From contig CANCDA010000050.1 of the NCBI GenBank assembly GCA_947374705.1, forward strand, positions 1 to 14,212: 14,212 nucleotides of DNA. The letters run 5' to 3'. The stretch is from Comamonadaceae bacterium (GTDB taxonomy: Bacteria; Pseudomonadota; Gammaproteobacteria; Burkholderiales; Burkholderiaceae_C). Within the stretch, counting starts at the first letter, position 1; the number at the start of each line of letters is the position of its first letter. This document shows, in pieces, positions 1 to 7,541 of the stretch. The position numbers and the translations under genes were made by a program. Below the pieces are notes generated by a model. It had not been told where the DNA came from, made no database searches, and saw only the letters and a list, made by a program, of their open reading frames with translations.

Positions 1-509
1 AAAATGTTCTCGGCCGCACTCTGGGAGCCGGTGACGATGTGCACTTTGGCTTCCAGGCGCATGCCGCTCATGCCGATGGGGATGCGCACGTCGTGCCCGT
101 CGATCACAAATTCCTGCGGCTCCACCAGCAGCAGGCGCTGGTCGGCCGAGATGTGGATGGCCTTGGCGGTTTCCACCACGCGGGACACGTCGGCTGCAGT
201 CACCTCGCGGTCTTTCACGGCCACCATGCCGCTGGAGTTCATGCCACGGATGTGGCTGCCGGTGATGCCGGTATAGACCCGCGTGATCTTGCAGTCGGCC
301 ATCAACTCGGCTTCTTTGAGCGCCTGTTGAATGCTCTGCACCGTGGCTTCGATATTGACCACCACACCGCGCTTGAGGCCATTGCTGGGGGCCACGCCCA
401 AGCCGACCAACCGCAGCTCGCCGCTGGGCAAGACCTCGGCCACCACCGCCATGACTTTGGCGGTGCCGATGTCCAGGCCAACGACCAGGTCTTTGTATTC
501 TTTTGCCAT
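1..509 (-). CDS. ftsA: Cell division protein FtsA, N-terminal part (3' end outside window)
   Basis: FtsA is an actin-like ATPase that sits on the inner face of the cytoplasmic membrane, tethers FtsZ and recruits later divisome proteins. About 169 codons are visible from the ATG at 509; the frame stays open to the window edge, so the C-terminal half and amphipathic helix are not seen. The start MAKEYKDLVVGLDIGTAKV matches the phosphate-1 loop of the actin fold (D13-I-G-T-A-K18). Then follow the subdomain 1A strand/helix with KEAELMADCKI and a 1C subdomain from about residue 85 (GMVAVKDREVT, VEPQEFVIDG, GMSGMRLEAKVHIVT), as in Escherichia coli FtsA. An AGGA Shine-Dalgarno lies 8 bases before the ATG. 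It is separated from ftsQ by 42 bases, the longest spacer in the window. ftsZ is expected next, beyond position 1. Family identity is clear from the motifs and the place after ftsQ. Confidence 0.97.
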   Translation of the reverse strand, partial: MAKEYKDLVVGLDIGTAKVMAVVAEVLPSGELRLVGLGVAPSNGLKRGVVVNIEATVQSIQQALKEAELMADCKITRVYTGITGSHIRGMNSSGMVAVKDREVTAADVSRVVETAKAIHISADQRLLLVEPQEFVIDGHDVRIPIGMSGMRLEAKVHIVTGSQSAAENI

Positions 510-551
510 AAGGTAGGTCCTGCTGTTCCTGTGTTCTGTTCGCTGTTGCTT
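510..551 (-). promoter_or_regulatory. ftsQ-ftsA spacer with ftsA ribosome binding site
   Basis: This 42-base spacer is the largest non-coding gap in the window. Read on the minus strand it is purine-rich, holds three AACAG copies, and ends with AGGA (518-521) 8 bases before the ftsA ATG. The strong site and loss of stop/start overlap suggest ftsA is initiated independently rather than by coupling to ftsQ. I see no convincing -35/-10 pair inside the spacer; a promoter, if any, would have to lie within ftsQ, as is known in Escherichia coli. Confidence 0.6.
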
Positions 552-1343
552 CTATTTTTTGGCGGCTTGCGCCCCCGCCACCACGGTGCTCACACCGCGC
601 AAGCGAAGGGCATAGCCCTGCTCGTGCCGCAAATCTGCCGACTGCAAGGCCGTGACCGTGCGGCCATAGCGGGCGGTGACTTGCGTCAGCGTCGCCAAGA
701 AGGGCTGGACGCGGGCCACCACTTCGTCTTCGCTCCCGCGCCCCAGTTCCAGCACGGCCCCGCTGTCCAGCTCGGCGCGCCAACTGCCACGCCCGGTCAG
801 CTCCAGTTGATCCACGTTCAAATCCAGGCGCTCAAATACGGGCTGTAGCGCGCGGTACATGGCCAGCACTTGCGCGGCCTGCTCGGGTGAGCCGCTCAGG
901 CGAGGCAAGCTGTCTTGATCGACCTCACCGGTGTTGGCCTCAAACACCTCGCCAAAGCTGTTGATGAGGGTGGATTCACTCTCTGCCCCCCAATAGGCCA
1001 CCGCCTGATGCTCTTGCAAGATGACGTTCAGACGATTGGGGAACTCACGCCGCACCTGCGCGTTGCGCACCCAGGGCACGGCCTCAAACGCGCGCCGCGC
1101 TACGGCCAAATCCAGCGTAAGGAAAGTGCCGCTCAAATGCGGTGCCACGTTGGCGCGCAGGGTGAGCGCGTTGTTGTGGCTCACGTCGCCCGTCACCGTG
1201 ATGCCACGCAAGGCGAACTGCGCATGCTGCGTGACCCAGCTGACCGACACCCACAAGACGAAAGCCACGAACGCGACCAGCAGCCCCTTGACCGCCAGGT
1301 TCATGAGCTTCACATCCATCGGTGTGGTCGGGGCGTTTGTCAT
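552..1343 (-). CDS. ftsQ: Cell division protein FtsQ
   Basis: FtsQ is a bitopic inner-membrane protein of the FtsQBL subcomplex that links early and late divisome proteins and controls septal peptidoglycan synthesis. The product is 263 residues. A short cytoplasmic N-terminus (about 1-16) is followed by one membrane helix (about 17-37, LAVKGLLVAFVAFVLWVSVS). A POTRA domain follows (about 43-111) with the family pattern ITVTGDVSHNN and VPWVRNAQVRREFPNRLNV, then the beta domain with EHQAVAYWG and a LINSFGEVFEAN segment. The frame is open upstream to 1394, but I chose the ATG at 1343: it forms an ATGA overlap with the ddlB stop, has an AGGGA-type site upstream, and gives a normal N-terminus (MTNAPTTPMDVK). 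The upstream extension would lie inside ddlB and does not look like FtsQ. It ends 42 bases before ftsA. Confidence 0.96.
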   Translation of the reverse strand: MTNAPTTPMDVKLMNLAVKGLLVAFVAFVLWVSVSWVTQHAQFALRGITVTGDVSHNNALTLRANVAPHLSGTFLTLDLAVARRAFEAVPWVRNAQVRREFPNRLNVILQEHQAVAYWGAESESTLINSFGEVFEANTGEVDQDSLPRLSGSPEQAAQVLAMYRALQPVFERLDLNVDQLELTGRGSWRAELDSGAVLELGRGSEDEVVARVQPFLATLTQVTARYGRTVTALQSADLRHEQGYALRLRGVSTVVAGAQAAKK

Positions 1344-2290
1344 GCGCCTGTCCCTGCGTAATCGCGCGTGGCCGATGCCAGCAACAGCACACACAAGTCT
1401 TCATAGCTGATGCCTGCCGCGCGGGCCGACATGGGTACGAGCGAATGGCCGGTCATGCCGGGCGAGGTGTTGATCTCCAGCAAATAGGGCTGGCGCGTGC
1501 GGGCGTCAATCATCACATCGGCCCGCGCCCAGCCCCTGCACCCCAGCACCGCGTAGGCCTTGAGCACCAGCGCTTGGATGGCGGCCTCTTCACCGGCGGG
1601 CAGGCCGCAGGGCACGAGGTACTGGGTGTCGTCGGTGAAGTATTTGTTGTTGTAGTCGTAGTTGCCTTCAGGTGCCACGATACGGATCACCGGCAGCGCG
1701 CGCGCCGCTGATCCGCTGCCCAGCACCGGCACAGTGACCTCGTCGCCGCTGACGAACTGCTCGCACAGCACCAGCGTGTCGTCCTGCGCGGCCAGGGCGA
1801 AGGCGGCGGCGCAGTCCTCCAGCCGCAAGACCTTGGTCAGGCCAATGGATGAGCCCTCGCGTGCGGGTTTGACGATCATGGGCGCGCCCAATTGCGCAAA
1901 CGCCGCTTCACAGTCGGCTGCACTGTTCACCTGCTGCCAACCCGGTGTGGGCAGGCCCTCAGACAGCCAAATGCGCTTGGTCATGACTTTGTCGATGGCA
2001 ATGCTAGAGGCCATCACGCCTGAGCCGGTGTAGGGGATGCCCAGCAACTCCAGCGCACCTTGCACCGTGCCGTCTTCACCAAAGCGACCATGCAGGGCGA
2101 TGAAACAGCGCGCAAAACCCTCAGTTTTTAGCTCGCTCAAGTCACGCTGCGAGGGGTCAAAGGCATGGGCATCGACACTTTGCTCCTGCAAGGCCTTGAG
2201 CACGCCTGTTCCCGACATGATGGAGATGTCTCTCTCGGCGGACGACCCACCCAATAAAACAGCCACTTTGCCTAAATCCATCACGCTCAT
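1340..2290 (-). CDS. ddlB: D-alanine--D-alanine ligase, DdlB type
   Basis: This cytoplasmic ATP-grasp enzyme joins two D-alanines to the dipeptide that MurF adds to the precursor. It has 316 residues, the usual length for DdlB. Visible motifs are the N-terminal GGSSAERDIS (14-23, with the catalytic-type Glu at 19), HGRFGEDGTVQG (67-78), the flexible loop KPAREGSSIGL (141-151, Ser at 147), YDYNNKYFTDDTQY (211-224, with the omega-loop Tyr of the D-Ala-D-Ala type) and the metal-binding LEINTSPGMT (271-280). The Tyr-containing loop points to a D-Ala-D-Ala rather than a D-Ala-D-Lac ligase. The ATG at 2290 overlaps the murC stop in an ATGA, with a GGAGG site 5 bases upstream. A second in-frame ATG three codons later (2281) is possible but less well spaced. 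Confidence 0.97.
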   Translation of the reverse strand: MSVMDLGKVAVLLGGSSAERDISIMSGTGVLKALQEQSVDAHAFDPSQRDLSELKTEGFARCFIALHGRFGEDGTVQGALELLGIPYTGSGVMASSIAIDKVMTKRIWLSEGLPTPGWQQVNSAADCEAAFAQLGAPMIVKPAREGSSIGLTKVLRLEDCAAAFALAAQDDTLVLCEQFVSGDEVTVPVLGSGSAARALPVIRIVAPEGNYDYNNKYFTDDTQYLVPCGLPAGEEAAIQALVLKAYAVLGCRGWARADVMIDARTRQPYLLEINTSPGMTGHSLVPMSARAAGISYEDLCVLLLASATRDYAGTGA

Positions 2291-3741
2291 AGTCCCCTCC
2301 CCTCATGCGCCAGCAGCTCTGAAATTTGCAGCAAGTCCAGCACCTTGCCGGGCACTGCACCCATGGAGCCCGCGCCCATGCAGATCACCACATCACCCGC
2401 GCGTGCGTTGTCCACAATCGCCTGCGGCATGGCGGCGATATCGTCCACAAACACCGGCTCCACCTTGCCTGCCACGCGCAGCGCTCGCGCCAGGGCCCGG
2501 CCATCGGCGGCGACGATGGGCGCTTCACCGGCGGCATAGACCTCGCCCAGCAGCACAGCGTCGGCCTGACCAATGACCTTGACGAAATCTTCAAAGCAAT
2601 CGCGCGTGCGGGTGTAGCGGTGCGGCTGAAAGGCCAGCACCAAGCGCCGCTCGGGGAAAGCCCCACGCGCCGCGCTCAAGGTGGCGGCCATCTCCACCGG
2701 GTGGTGGCCGTAGTCGTCAATCAAAGTGAAGGTGGCACCGCCTTGCGCCGCTGCGCCGTTTTCTTGCACAGGCAAATCGCCATAGCGCTGAAAGCGGCGT
2801 CCCACGCCTCGGAACTCGGCCAGGGCTTTTTGAATGGCACTGTCGCTCACATCCAGCTCGGTCGCCACGGCAATGGCAGCCAAGGCGTTGAGCACGTTGT
2901 GGCGACCGGGCAAGTTCAACACCACCGGCAAGTCGGCTAGGGTGACACCGTTGCGCCGCTGCACGGTGAAGTGCATCTGAGCGCCCACCGCGCGCACGTC
3001 CACCGCGCGCACCTGCGCACCTTCTTCAAAACCGTAGCTGGTGATGGGGCAGGTGACTTGCGACACGATCTCGCACACGGCGGCATCGTCGGTGCACAAA
3101 ATCGCCGTGCCGTAAAACGGCATGCGGTGCAGAAAATCAACAAACGCGCGCTTGAGCCGCGCAAAGTCGTGGCCATAGGTCTCCATATGGTCGGCGTCGA
3201 TATTCGTCACCACGGCCATCACCGGCAGCAGGTTGAGGAAGGACGCGTCGGACTCGTCAGCCTCCACCACGATGTAGTCGCCACTGCCCAGCCGTGCATT
3301 GGCTCCGGCGCTGTTCAGGCGTCCGCCGATGACGAAAGTCGGGTCCAGCCCGCCCTCGGCCAGCACACTGGCCACCAGACTGGTGGTGGTGGTCTTGCCG
3401 TGTGTGCCCGCAATGGCGATGCCTTGCTTGAGGCGCATCAACTCGGCCAGCATGAGGGCGCGCGGCACGATGGGAATATGGCGCTCGCGGGCGGCCAGCA
3501 CTTCGGGGTTGTCGGCCTTCACCGCGGTGGAGGTGACCACCGCATCCGCATTGGCCACGTGCGCTGCCGCATGACCGATATGGGTGGTGATGCCCAATGC
3601 ACCCAAGCGCTTGAGGGTGACGCTGTCGCTCAGGTCGGAGCCGGATATCTGGTAGCCCAAGTTGAGCAGCACCTCGGCGATGCCGGACATGCCTGCACCG
3701 CCCACGCCGACGAAGTGAATGTGCTTGATGGCGTGCTTCAT
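2287..3741 (-). CDS. murC: UDP-N-acetylmuramate--L-alanine ligase MurC
   Basis: MurC is the cytoplasmic ligase that adds the first amino acid, L-Ala, to UDP-MurNAc. The 484-residue product has the three Mur-ligase domains. The N-terminal UDP-binding fold has HFVGVGGAGMSGIAEVL (9-25). The central ATPase has the P-loop AGTHGKTTTT (111-120) and the VEADESDASFL segment (159-169), including the Glu/Asp that bind magnesium. The C-terminal domain has DDYGHHPVE (342-350) and QPHRYTRT (372-379). THGKTT instead of TNGKTT and the DYGHHP motif separate MurC from MurD, MurE and MurF. A GAGGAG site lies 8 bases before the ATG, which overlaps the murG stop in an ATGA. Length and motifs are normal; residues about 324-336 form a small Gly/Ala-rich loop just before DDYGHHP. 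Confidence 0.98.
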   Translation of the reverse strand: MKHAIKHIHFVGVGGAGMSGIAEVLLNLGYQISGSDLSDSVTLKRLGALGITTHIGHAAAHVANADAVVTSTAVKADNPEVLAARERHIPIVPRALMLAELMRLKQGIAIAGTHGKTTTTSLVASVLAEGGLDPTFVIGGRLNSAGANARLGSGDYIVVEADESDASFLNLLPVMAVVTNIDADHMETYGHDFARLKRAFVDFLHRMPFYGTAILCTDDAAVCEIVSQVTCPITSYGFEEGAQVRAVDVRAVGAQMHFTVQRRNGVTLADLPVVLNLPGRHNVLNALAAIAVATELDVSDSAIQKALAEFRGVGRRFQRYGDLPVQENGAAAQGGATFTLIDDYGHHPVEMAATLSAARGAFPERRLVLAFQPHRYTRTRDCFEDFVKVIGQADAVLLGEVYAAGEAPIVAADGRALARALRVAGKVEPVFVDDIAAMPQAIVDNARAGDVVICMGAGSMGAVPGKVLDLLQISELLAHEGRGL

Positions 3742-4814
3742 CGGGTCAACTCCTCACACGCGGCCACGACCTGTGCGGTGGCCTCGGTTTTAGAAAGTGT
3801 TTGGGCCTGTCGCGCTTTAGGCAGCAGCGCTGATCGTTCTATGGTTTGCAACATGTCGGCTAATTTTTCAGGGGTCAATTCAGTTTGTGGCAACAGCCAG
3901 GCGGCATCGGCATCCACCAGGAAGCGGGCGTTGTGGGTCTGGTGGTCGTCCACCGCAAAGGGGAAGGGCACGAACACAGCGGCCACGCCGACGGCGGCAA
4001 TCTCCATCACTGTGCTGGCCCCGGCGCGGCAGATCAACAGATCGGCCTGGGCCATGGCCTGGGCGGTGTCGGTGATGAAGGGCGTCAGCTCGGCCTGTAC
4101 ACCCGCAGCCGCGTAGTTGGCGCGCAGCGCGTCGATCTGCAAGGCCCCGCTTTGGTGGGTGACTTGCGGGCGCTGCGGTGTTGGGATCAGCGCCAAGGCA
4201 CGCGGCAGTACTTCATTCAGTGCCTTGGCCCCCAGACTGCCACCCAACACCAGCACCCGCAACGGGCCGGTGCGGTCTGCAAAACGCGTGGCGGGGTCAG
4301 GTTGCTGCAAGAAAACTTGACGCAAGGGGTTGCCCACCCACTGGCCTTTTTTCAGTACGTCAGGGAAGGCGGTGAACACACGGTCAGCGACTGCTGCCAG
4401 CACGCGGTTGGCCAGACCCGCCACCGAATTTTGCTCGTGCAGCACCAGGGGTTTGCCCAGCAGCACACTCATCAAGCCTGCGGGAAAAGTGATGTAGCCG
4501 CCCAGGCCCACCACCACGTCGGGGCGAACGCGGCGCAGCACCGCGATGCTTTGCGCAAAGGCCTTGAGCAGACGCAGTGGCAACAGGGCCAGCGTGAGGG
4601 TGCCCTTGCCGCGCACGCCGGAGAAATCAATCGTCTCAAAGGCAAAGCCTTGCGGCGGCACGAGTTGGCTCTCCATGCTGGGGTTTTCCGCACTGCCGGA
4701 CGCGCCCAGCCAATGCACGCGCCAACCACGTTCGCGCAGCGCTTGTGCCACGGCCAAGCCGGGGAAGATGTGACCGCCGGTGCCACCGGCCATGATGAGT
4801 GCGCACTTGCTCAT
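3738..4814 (-). CDS. murG: UDP-GlcNAc:lipid I N-acetylglucosaminyltransferase MurG
   Basis: MurG transfers GlcNAc from UDP-GlcNAc to lipid I to make lipid II on the inner face of the cytoplasmic membrane. This is a GT-B fold enzyme of family GT28. The 358 residues have normal length. Seen in order are the glycine-rich loop MAGGTGGHIFPG (8-19), VVGLGGYITFPAG (101-113), HEQNSVAGLANR (126-137), the second glycine loop LVLGGSLGAKALNE (188-201) and the donor site CRAGASTVMEIAAVG (262-276) with PFPFAVDDHQTHNA (283-296). It sits between ftsW and murC with ATGA overlaps at both ends, so lipid II synthesis and its use by FtsW are encoded side by side. The upstream sequence is G-rich but has no classical AGGAGG, which fits translation coupled to ftsW. 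Confidence 0.98.
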   Translation of the reverse strand: MSKCALIMAGGTGGHIFPGLAVAQALRERGWRVHWLGASGSAENPSMESQLVPPQGFAFETIDFSGVRGKGTLTLALLPLRLLKAFAQSIAVLRRVRPDVVVGLGGYITFPAGLMSVLLGKPLVLHEQNSVAGLANRVLAAVADRVFTAFPDVLKKGQWVGNPLRQVFLQQPDPATRFADRTGPLRVLVLGGSLGAKALNEVLPRALALIPTPQRPQVTHQSGALQIDALRANYAAAGVQAELTPFITDTAQAMAQADLLICRAGASTVMEIAAVGVAAVFVPFPFAVDDHQTHNARFLVDADAAWLLPQTELTPEKLADMLQTIERSALLPKARQAQTLSKTEATAQVVAACEELTR

Positions 4815-5974
4815 AGTCGCCCCCCGTGCATAAGCTGTCGGCTCTCAAAATCAATGCGCAGCACCACCGCCAAAGCCACCAGATTAATAAGAATGGCAGA
4901 CCCGCCGTAGCTCATGAGCGGCAGGGTCAAGCCTTTGGTCGGCAGTGCGCCCAGGTTCACCCCCATGTTGATGAAGGCCTGAAAGCCCATCCAGATGCCC
5001 ACGCCTTGGGCCACCAGACCGGCAAACACGCGGTCTAACGCGATGGCTTGGCGTCCGATGTGCATGATGCGGCGCGTCATCCACAAGAACAAACCGATCA
5101 CACTGAGCACGCCGATCAGACCGAACTCTTCGCCAATCACGGCCAGCAAAAAGTCGGTGTGCGCCTCGGGCAACCAGTGCAGTTTTTCCACGCTACCACC
5201 CAGCCCAACGCCAAAAATTTCGCCACGGCCAATGGCGATCAAGGAGTGCGACAACTGGTAGCCCTTGCCCAGAGCGTGCTTCTCATCCCAGGGGTTAAGG
5301 TAGGCAAAAATGCGCTCGCGCCGCCACTCGCTCAGGGCGATCATCAAGCCGAAGGCCACCACCAAAATAGCCGCAATCACAAAGAACATGCGGGCATTGA
5401 CGCCGCCCAAAAACAAGATGCCCATGGCGATCACCGCAATCACCATGAAGGCGCCCATGTCGGGCTCGGCCAACAGCAGCAGGCCCACCACGGCCACCGC
5501 CACGCCCATGGGGACGACGGCTTTGAAGAATTTTTCCTTCACGTCCATCTTGCGCACCATGTAGTCGGCGGCGTAGAGCAGCATGGCGAACTTGGCCAGC
5601 TCCGAGGGCTGGAAGTTCATCACCCCCAGCGATATCCAGCGGCGTGCGCCGTTGACGCCTTTGCCGATGAAGGGGATCAACACCGCCATCAAGAGCACGA
5701 GCGAGGCGACGAACAACCACGGCGCCATCTTCTCCCAGGTGCTGATCGGGATTTGAAACGCCATCAGCCCTGCCACCACCGCCACCACCAGAGAAAAGAA
5801 GTGCCGCGTGAGAAAGTGGGTGTGCGCGTAGCGGGCAAACTTGGGGTTGTCGGGCATGGCGATGGAGGCCGAGTACACCATCACCAGCCCCCAAGCCAAC
5901 AAGGCCAGCGTGACCCAGACCAGGGCTTGGTCAAAGCCCCACAGACGAGAGGGTGCGGCCAGTGTGGCGTTCAT
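4811..5974 (-). CDS. ftsW: Septal peptidoglycan glycosyltransferase FtsW
   Basis: FtsW is a SEDS-family polytopic membrane protein that polymerises lipid II at the septum with FtsI as its transpeptidase partner. The product has 387 residues and about ten hydrophobic segments, the first near residues 17-38. Family motifs are NGARRWISLG (108-117), FQPSELAKFA (121-130), LAEPDMGAF (168-176), LSHSLIAIGRGE (241-252), GLGGSVEKLHWLPEAHTDF (257-275) and LPTKGLTLPLMSYGGSA (344-360). D274 in PEAHTDF aligns with the Asp reported as catalytic in Escherichia coli FtsW (D297). The final motif ends GGSA where Escherichia coli has GGSS. A cytoplasmic N-terminus shorter than in Escherichia coli explains the smaller size. 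The ATG overlaps the murD stop in an ATGA with a GGAGGG site 5 bases upstream. Neighbours and the PEAHTDF motif favour FtsW over RodA. Confidence 0.97.
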   Translation of the reverse strand: MNATLAAPSRLWGFDQALVWVTLALLAWGLVMVYSASIAMPDNPKFARYAHTHFLTRHFFSLVVAVVAGLMAFQIPISTWEKMAPWLFVASLVLLMAVLIPFIGKGVNGARRWISLGVMNFQPSELAKFAMLLYAADYMVRKMDVKEKFFKAVVPMGVAVAVVGLLLLAEPDMGAFMVIAVIAMGILFLGGVNARMFFVIAAILVVAFGLMIALSEWRRERIFAYLNPWDEKHALGKGYQLSHSLIAIGRGEIFGVGLGGSVEKLHWLPEAHTDFLLAVIGEEFGLIGVLSVIGLFLWMTRRIMHIGRQAIALDRVFAGLVAQGVGIWMGFQAFINMGVNLGALPTKGLTLPLMSYGGSAILINLVALAVVLRIDFESRQLMHGGRL

Positions 5975-7515
5975 ACCAACCCTCCGTCCATCAGCCCAGC
6001 TTCGTCAGCCAGCACCCGCACGGCTTCGCAAAACACACGGGCGCGGTGCTCGTAGTTGTCAAACATGTCCAGGCTGGCGCAGGCGGGTGAGAGCAGCACC
6101 GCGTCGCCGCTGTGCGCGTGTTGGTTGGCCAGGGTCACGGCCTGTGCCATGTCGCTGGCATCGAACAACGGCACGCCTGTGCCCTCCAGCGCCGTGCGGA
6201 TGAGCGCGGCATCCCGCCCGATCAAGACCACAGCGCGGGCATGGCGGGCCACTGGCGCGGCGAGTGGGGAAAAGTCTTGCCCCTTGCCGTCGCCACCCAA
6301 AATCACGATGAGCTTACGGGCTGTACCGGCCCCTTCATCCGCCTCGCCCAAACCGAGCAAGGCCGCAACAGTCGCGCCCACATTCGTGCCCTTGCTGTCG
6401 TCAAAATACTCCACGCCGTTGAGGATGGCCACCGACTCCACCCGATGCGGCTCGCCCCGGTACTCGCGCAGGCCGTAGAGCATGGGGGCCAGGGTGCAGC
6501 CTGCGGCTTGCGCCAAGGCCAGCGCAGCCAGTGCGTTGGTGGCATTGTGGCGACCGCGAATGCGCAAGGCGTCGGCGGGCATCAGGCGCTGGATGAAGAC
6601 CTCTTCTTCCACGCTGTTTTTGCGCTTCTTGATCGTCTCGTCCGCCTCTTGCGCGCGCACCAACCAAGTCATGCCATTGACGTTCTCGATACCGTAGTCA
6701 CCGGGGCGCTGCGGCAGCGTGGCCCCGAAGGTGATGTGTTCGCGAAGTACTGCAGCCTGAAACGCTTTGCCCTTGGTCGCAGGCGGCAGCATGGCCATCA
6801 CAGCTGCGTCGTCGCGGTTGAGCAGCATCAAACCGGTCGATCCAAAAATGCGGGCCTTGGCATCGGCGTAATGCTGGACTGTGCCATGCCAATCCAGGTG
6901 GTCTTGCGTCACGTTCAACACTGCGCCTGCGGTGGGCTCAAATTGGTTCACACCGTCGAGCTGAAAGCTGGACAGCTCCAGCACCCAGACGTCGGGCAGG
7001 CTCTGCGCAGCGAGGTGTTCACTCAAGGTGTCGAGCAGCGTGGGGCCGATGTTGCCCGCCATCGCCACGGTCTTGCCCGCGCGCGCCACCAGTTGCGTGG
7101 TGAGTGAGGTCACCGTGGTCTTGCCATTGGTGCCGGTGATGGCCAGCAACTTGGGGGCGTAGTTTTGCGAGGCTTTAAGGACTTGCAGGCCTTCAAAAAA
7201 CAAATCCAATTCACCGCCCAGCCAAACACCACTGGCGCGAGCCGCGTCAGCCACAGGCGCAATCTCTGCGGGCGACAAACCCGGGCTGCGCAACACCAGG
7301 CGCACCGGCGTGCCCTCCACCAACGCCGCCGTGAAGGCCCCGGCGATGAAGTTCACTTGCGGCCATTCGCTGCGCAAGGGGTTGAGCTGCGGCGGTGCAG
7401 CGCGCGTGTCGGCCACCGTCACGCTCGCCCCGTGACGCGCGCACCAACGCGCCATCGCCAGCCCGGACGCACCGAGGCCGAGGATGAGGACGTGTTGGTC
7501 TTGGAGTTCGATCAC
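5971..7515 (-). CDS. murD: UDP-N-acetylmuramoyl-L-alanine--D-glutamate ligase MurD
   Basis: MurD adds D-Glu to UDP-MurNAc-L-Ala in the cytoplasm. I place the start at the GTG at 7515, giving 514 residues that open with IELQDQHVLILGLGASGLAMARW, the family's N-terminal UDP-binding fold. The frame is open to an ATG at 7629, but that would add 38 unfamiliar residues inside mraY. Motifs are the P-loop TGTNGKTTV (127-135), NVTQDHLDWHG (201-211), the carbamylated-lysine position K220 in YADAKARIF, GRHNATNALAALA (321-333), FDDSKGTNVGAT (371-382) and the C-terminal LLSPACASLDMFDNYEHR (474-491). It is about 75 residues longer than Escherichia coli MurD (438). Part of the excess is a charged stretch at about residues 287-311 before LMPADALRIRGRHN, which I recall as common in Burkholderiales MurD. 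It follows mraY after 26 bases and overlaps ftsW by ATGA. Confidence 0.95.
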   Translation of the reverse strand: MIELQDQHVLILGLGASGLAMARWCARHGASVTVADTRAAPPQLNPLRSEWPQVNFIAGAFTAALVEGTPVRLVLRSPGLSPAEIAPVADAARASGVWLGGELDLFFEGLQVLKASQNYAPKLLAITGTNGKTTVTSLTTQLVARAGKTVAMAGNIGPTLLDTLSEHLAAQSLPDVWVLELSSFQLDGVNQFEPTAGAVLNVTQDHLDWHGTVQHYADAKARIFGSTGLMLLNRDDAAVMAMLPPATKGKAFQAAVLREHITFGATLPQRPGDYGIENVNGMTWLVRAQEADETIKKRKNSVEEEVFIQRLMPADALRIRGRHNATNALAALALAQAAGCTLAPMLYGLREYRGEPHRVESVAILNGVEYFDDSKGTNVGATVAALLGLGEADEGAGTARKLIVILGGDGKGQDFSPLAAPVARHARAVVLIGRDAALIRTALEGTGVPLFDASDMAQAVTLANQHAHSGDAVLLSPACASLDMFDNYEHRARVFCEAVRVLADEAGLMDGGLV

Positions 7516-7541
7516 GCTGCTTCTCGTTTCTTGTATTGCGC
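7516..7541 (-). promoter_or_regulatory. mraY-murD spacer and weak murD ribosome binding site
   Basis: The 26-base spacer holds a weak GAGAAG site (7520-7525) only 4 bases before the GTG start of murD. It is one of only two places where the chain of overlapping genes is broken. The weak site plus a GTG codon suggests lower initiation than for neighbours that carry GGAGG-like sites; this is inference from the sequence only. Confidence 0.5.

Noticed and set aside
39..848. Plus-strand open frame of 269 codons opposite ftsA and ftsQ
   Set aside because: Low-complexity His/Ala/Gly composition, spans a gene boundary on the other strand, and shows no recognisable motif.
1344..1394. N-terminal extension of FtsQ by 17 codons to 1394
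   Set aside because: It lies inside ddlB, does not resemble an FtsQ N-terminus, and the ATG at 1343 has both a ribosome binding site and an ATGA overlap.
2971..4116. A 381-codon plus-strand open frame across the murC-murG junction
   Set aside because: It lies opposite two genes with full catalytic motifs, crosses their junction, is rich in His/Gln/Gly/Ala as antisense frames of GC-rich genes are, and matches no family I know.
5048..7107. Long plus-strand open frames (5048-6055 and 6112-7107) opposite ftsW and murD
   Set aside because: Composition is His/Gln-rich with no domain pattern, and the minus-strand genes explain all of the coding signal. They are shadows of GC-rich codon use.
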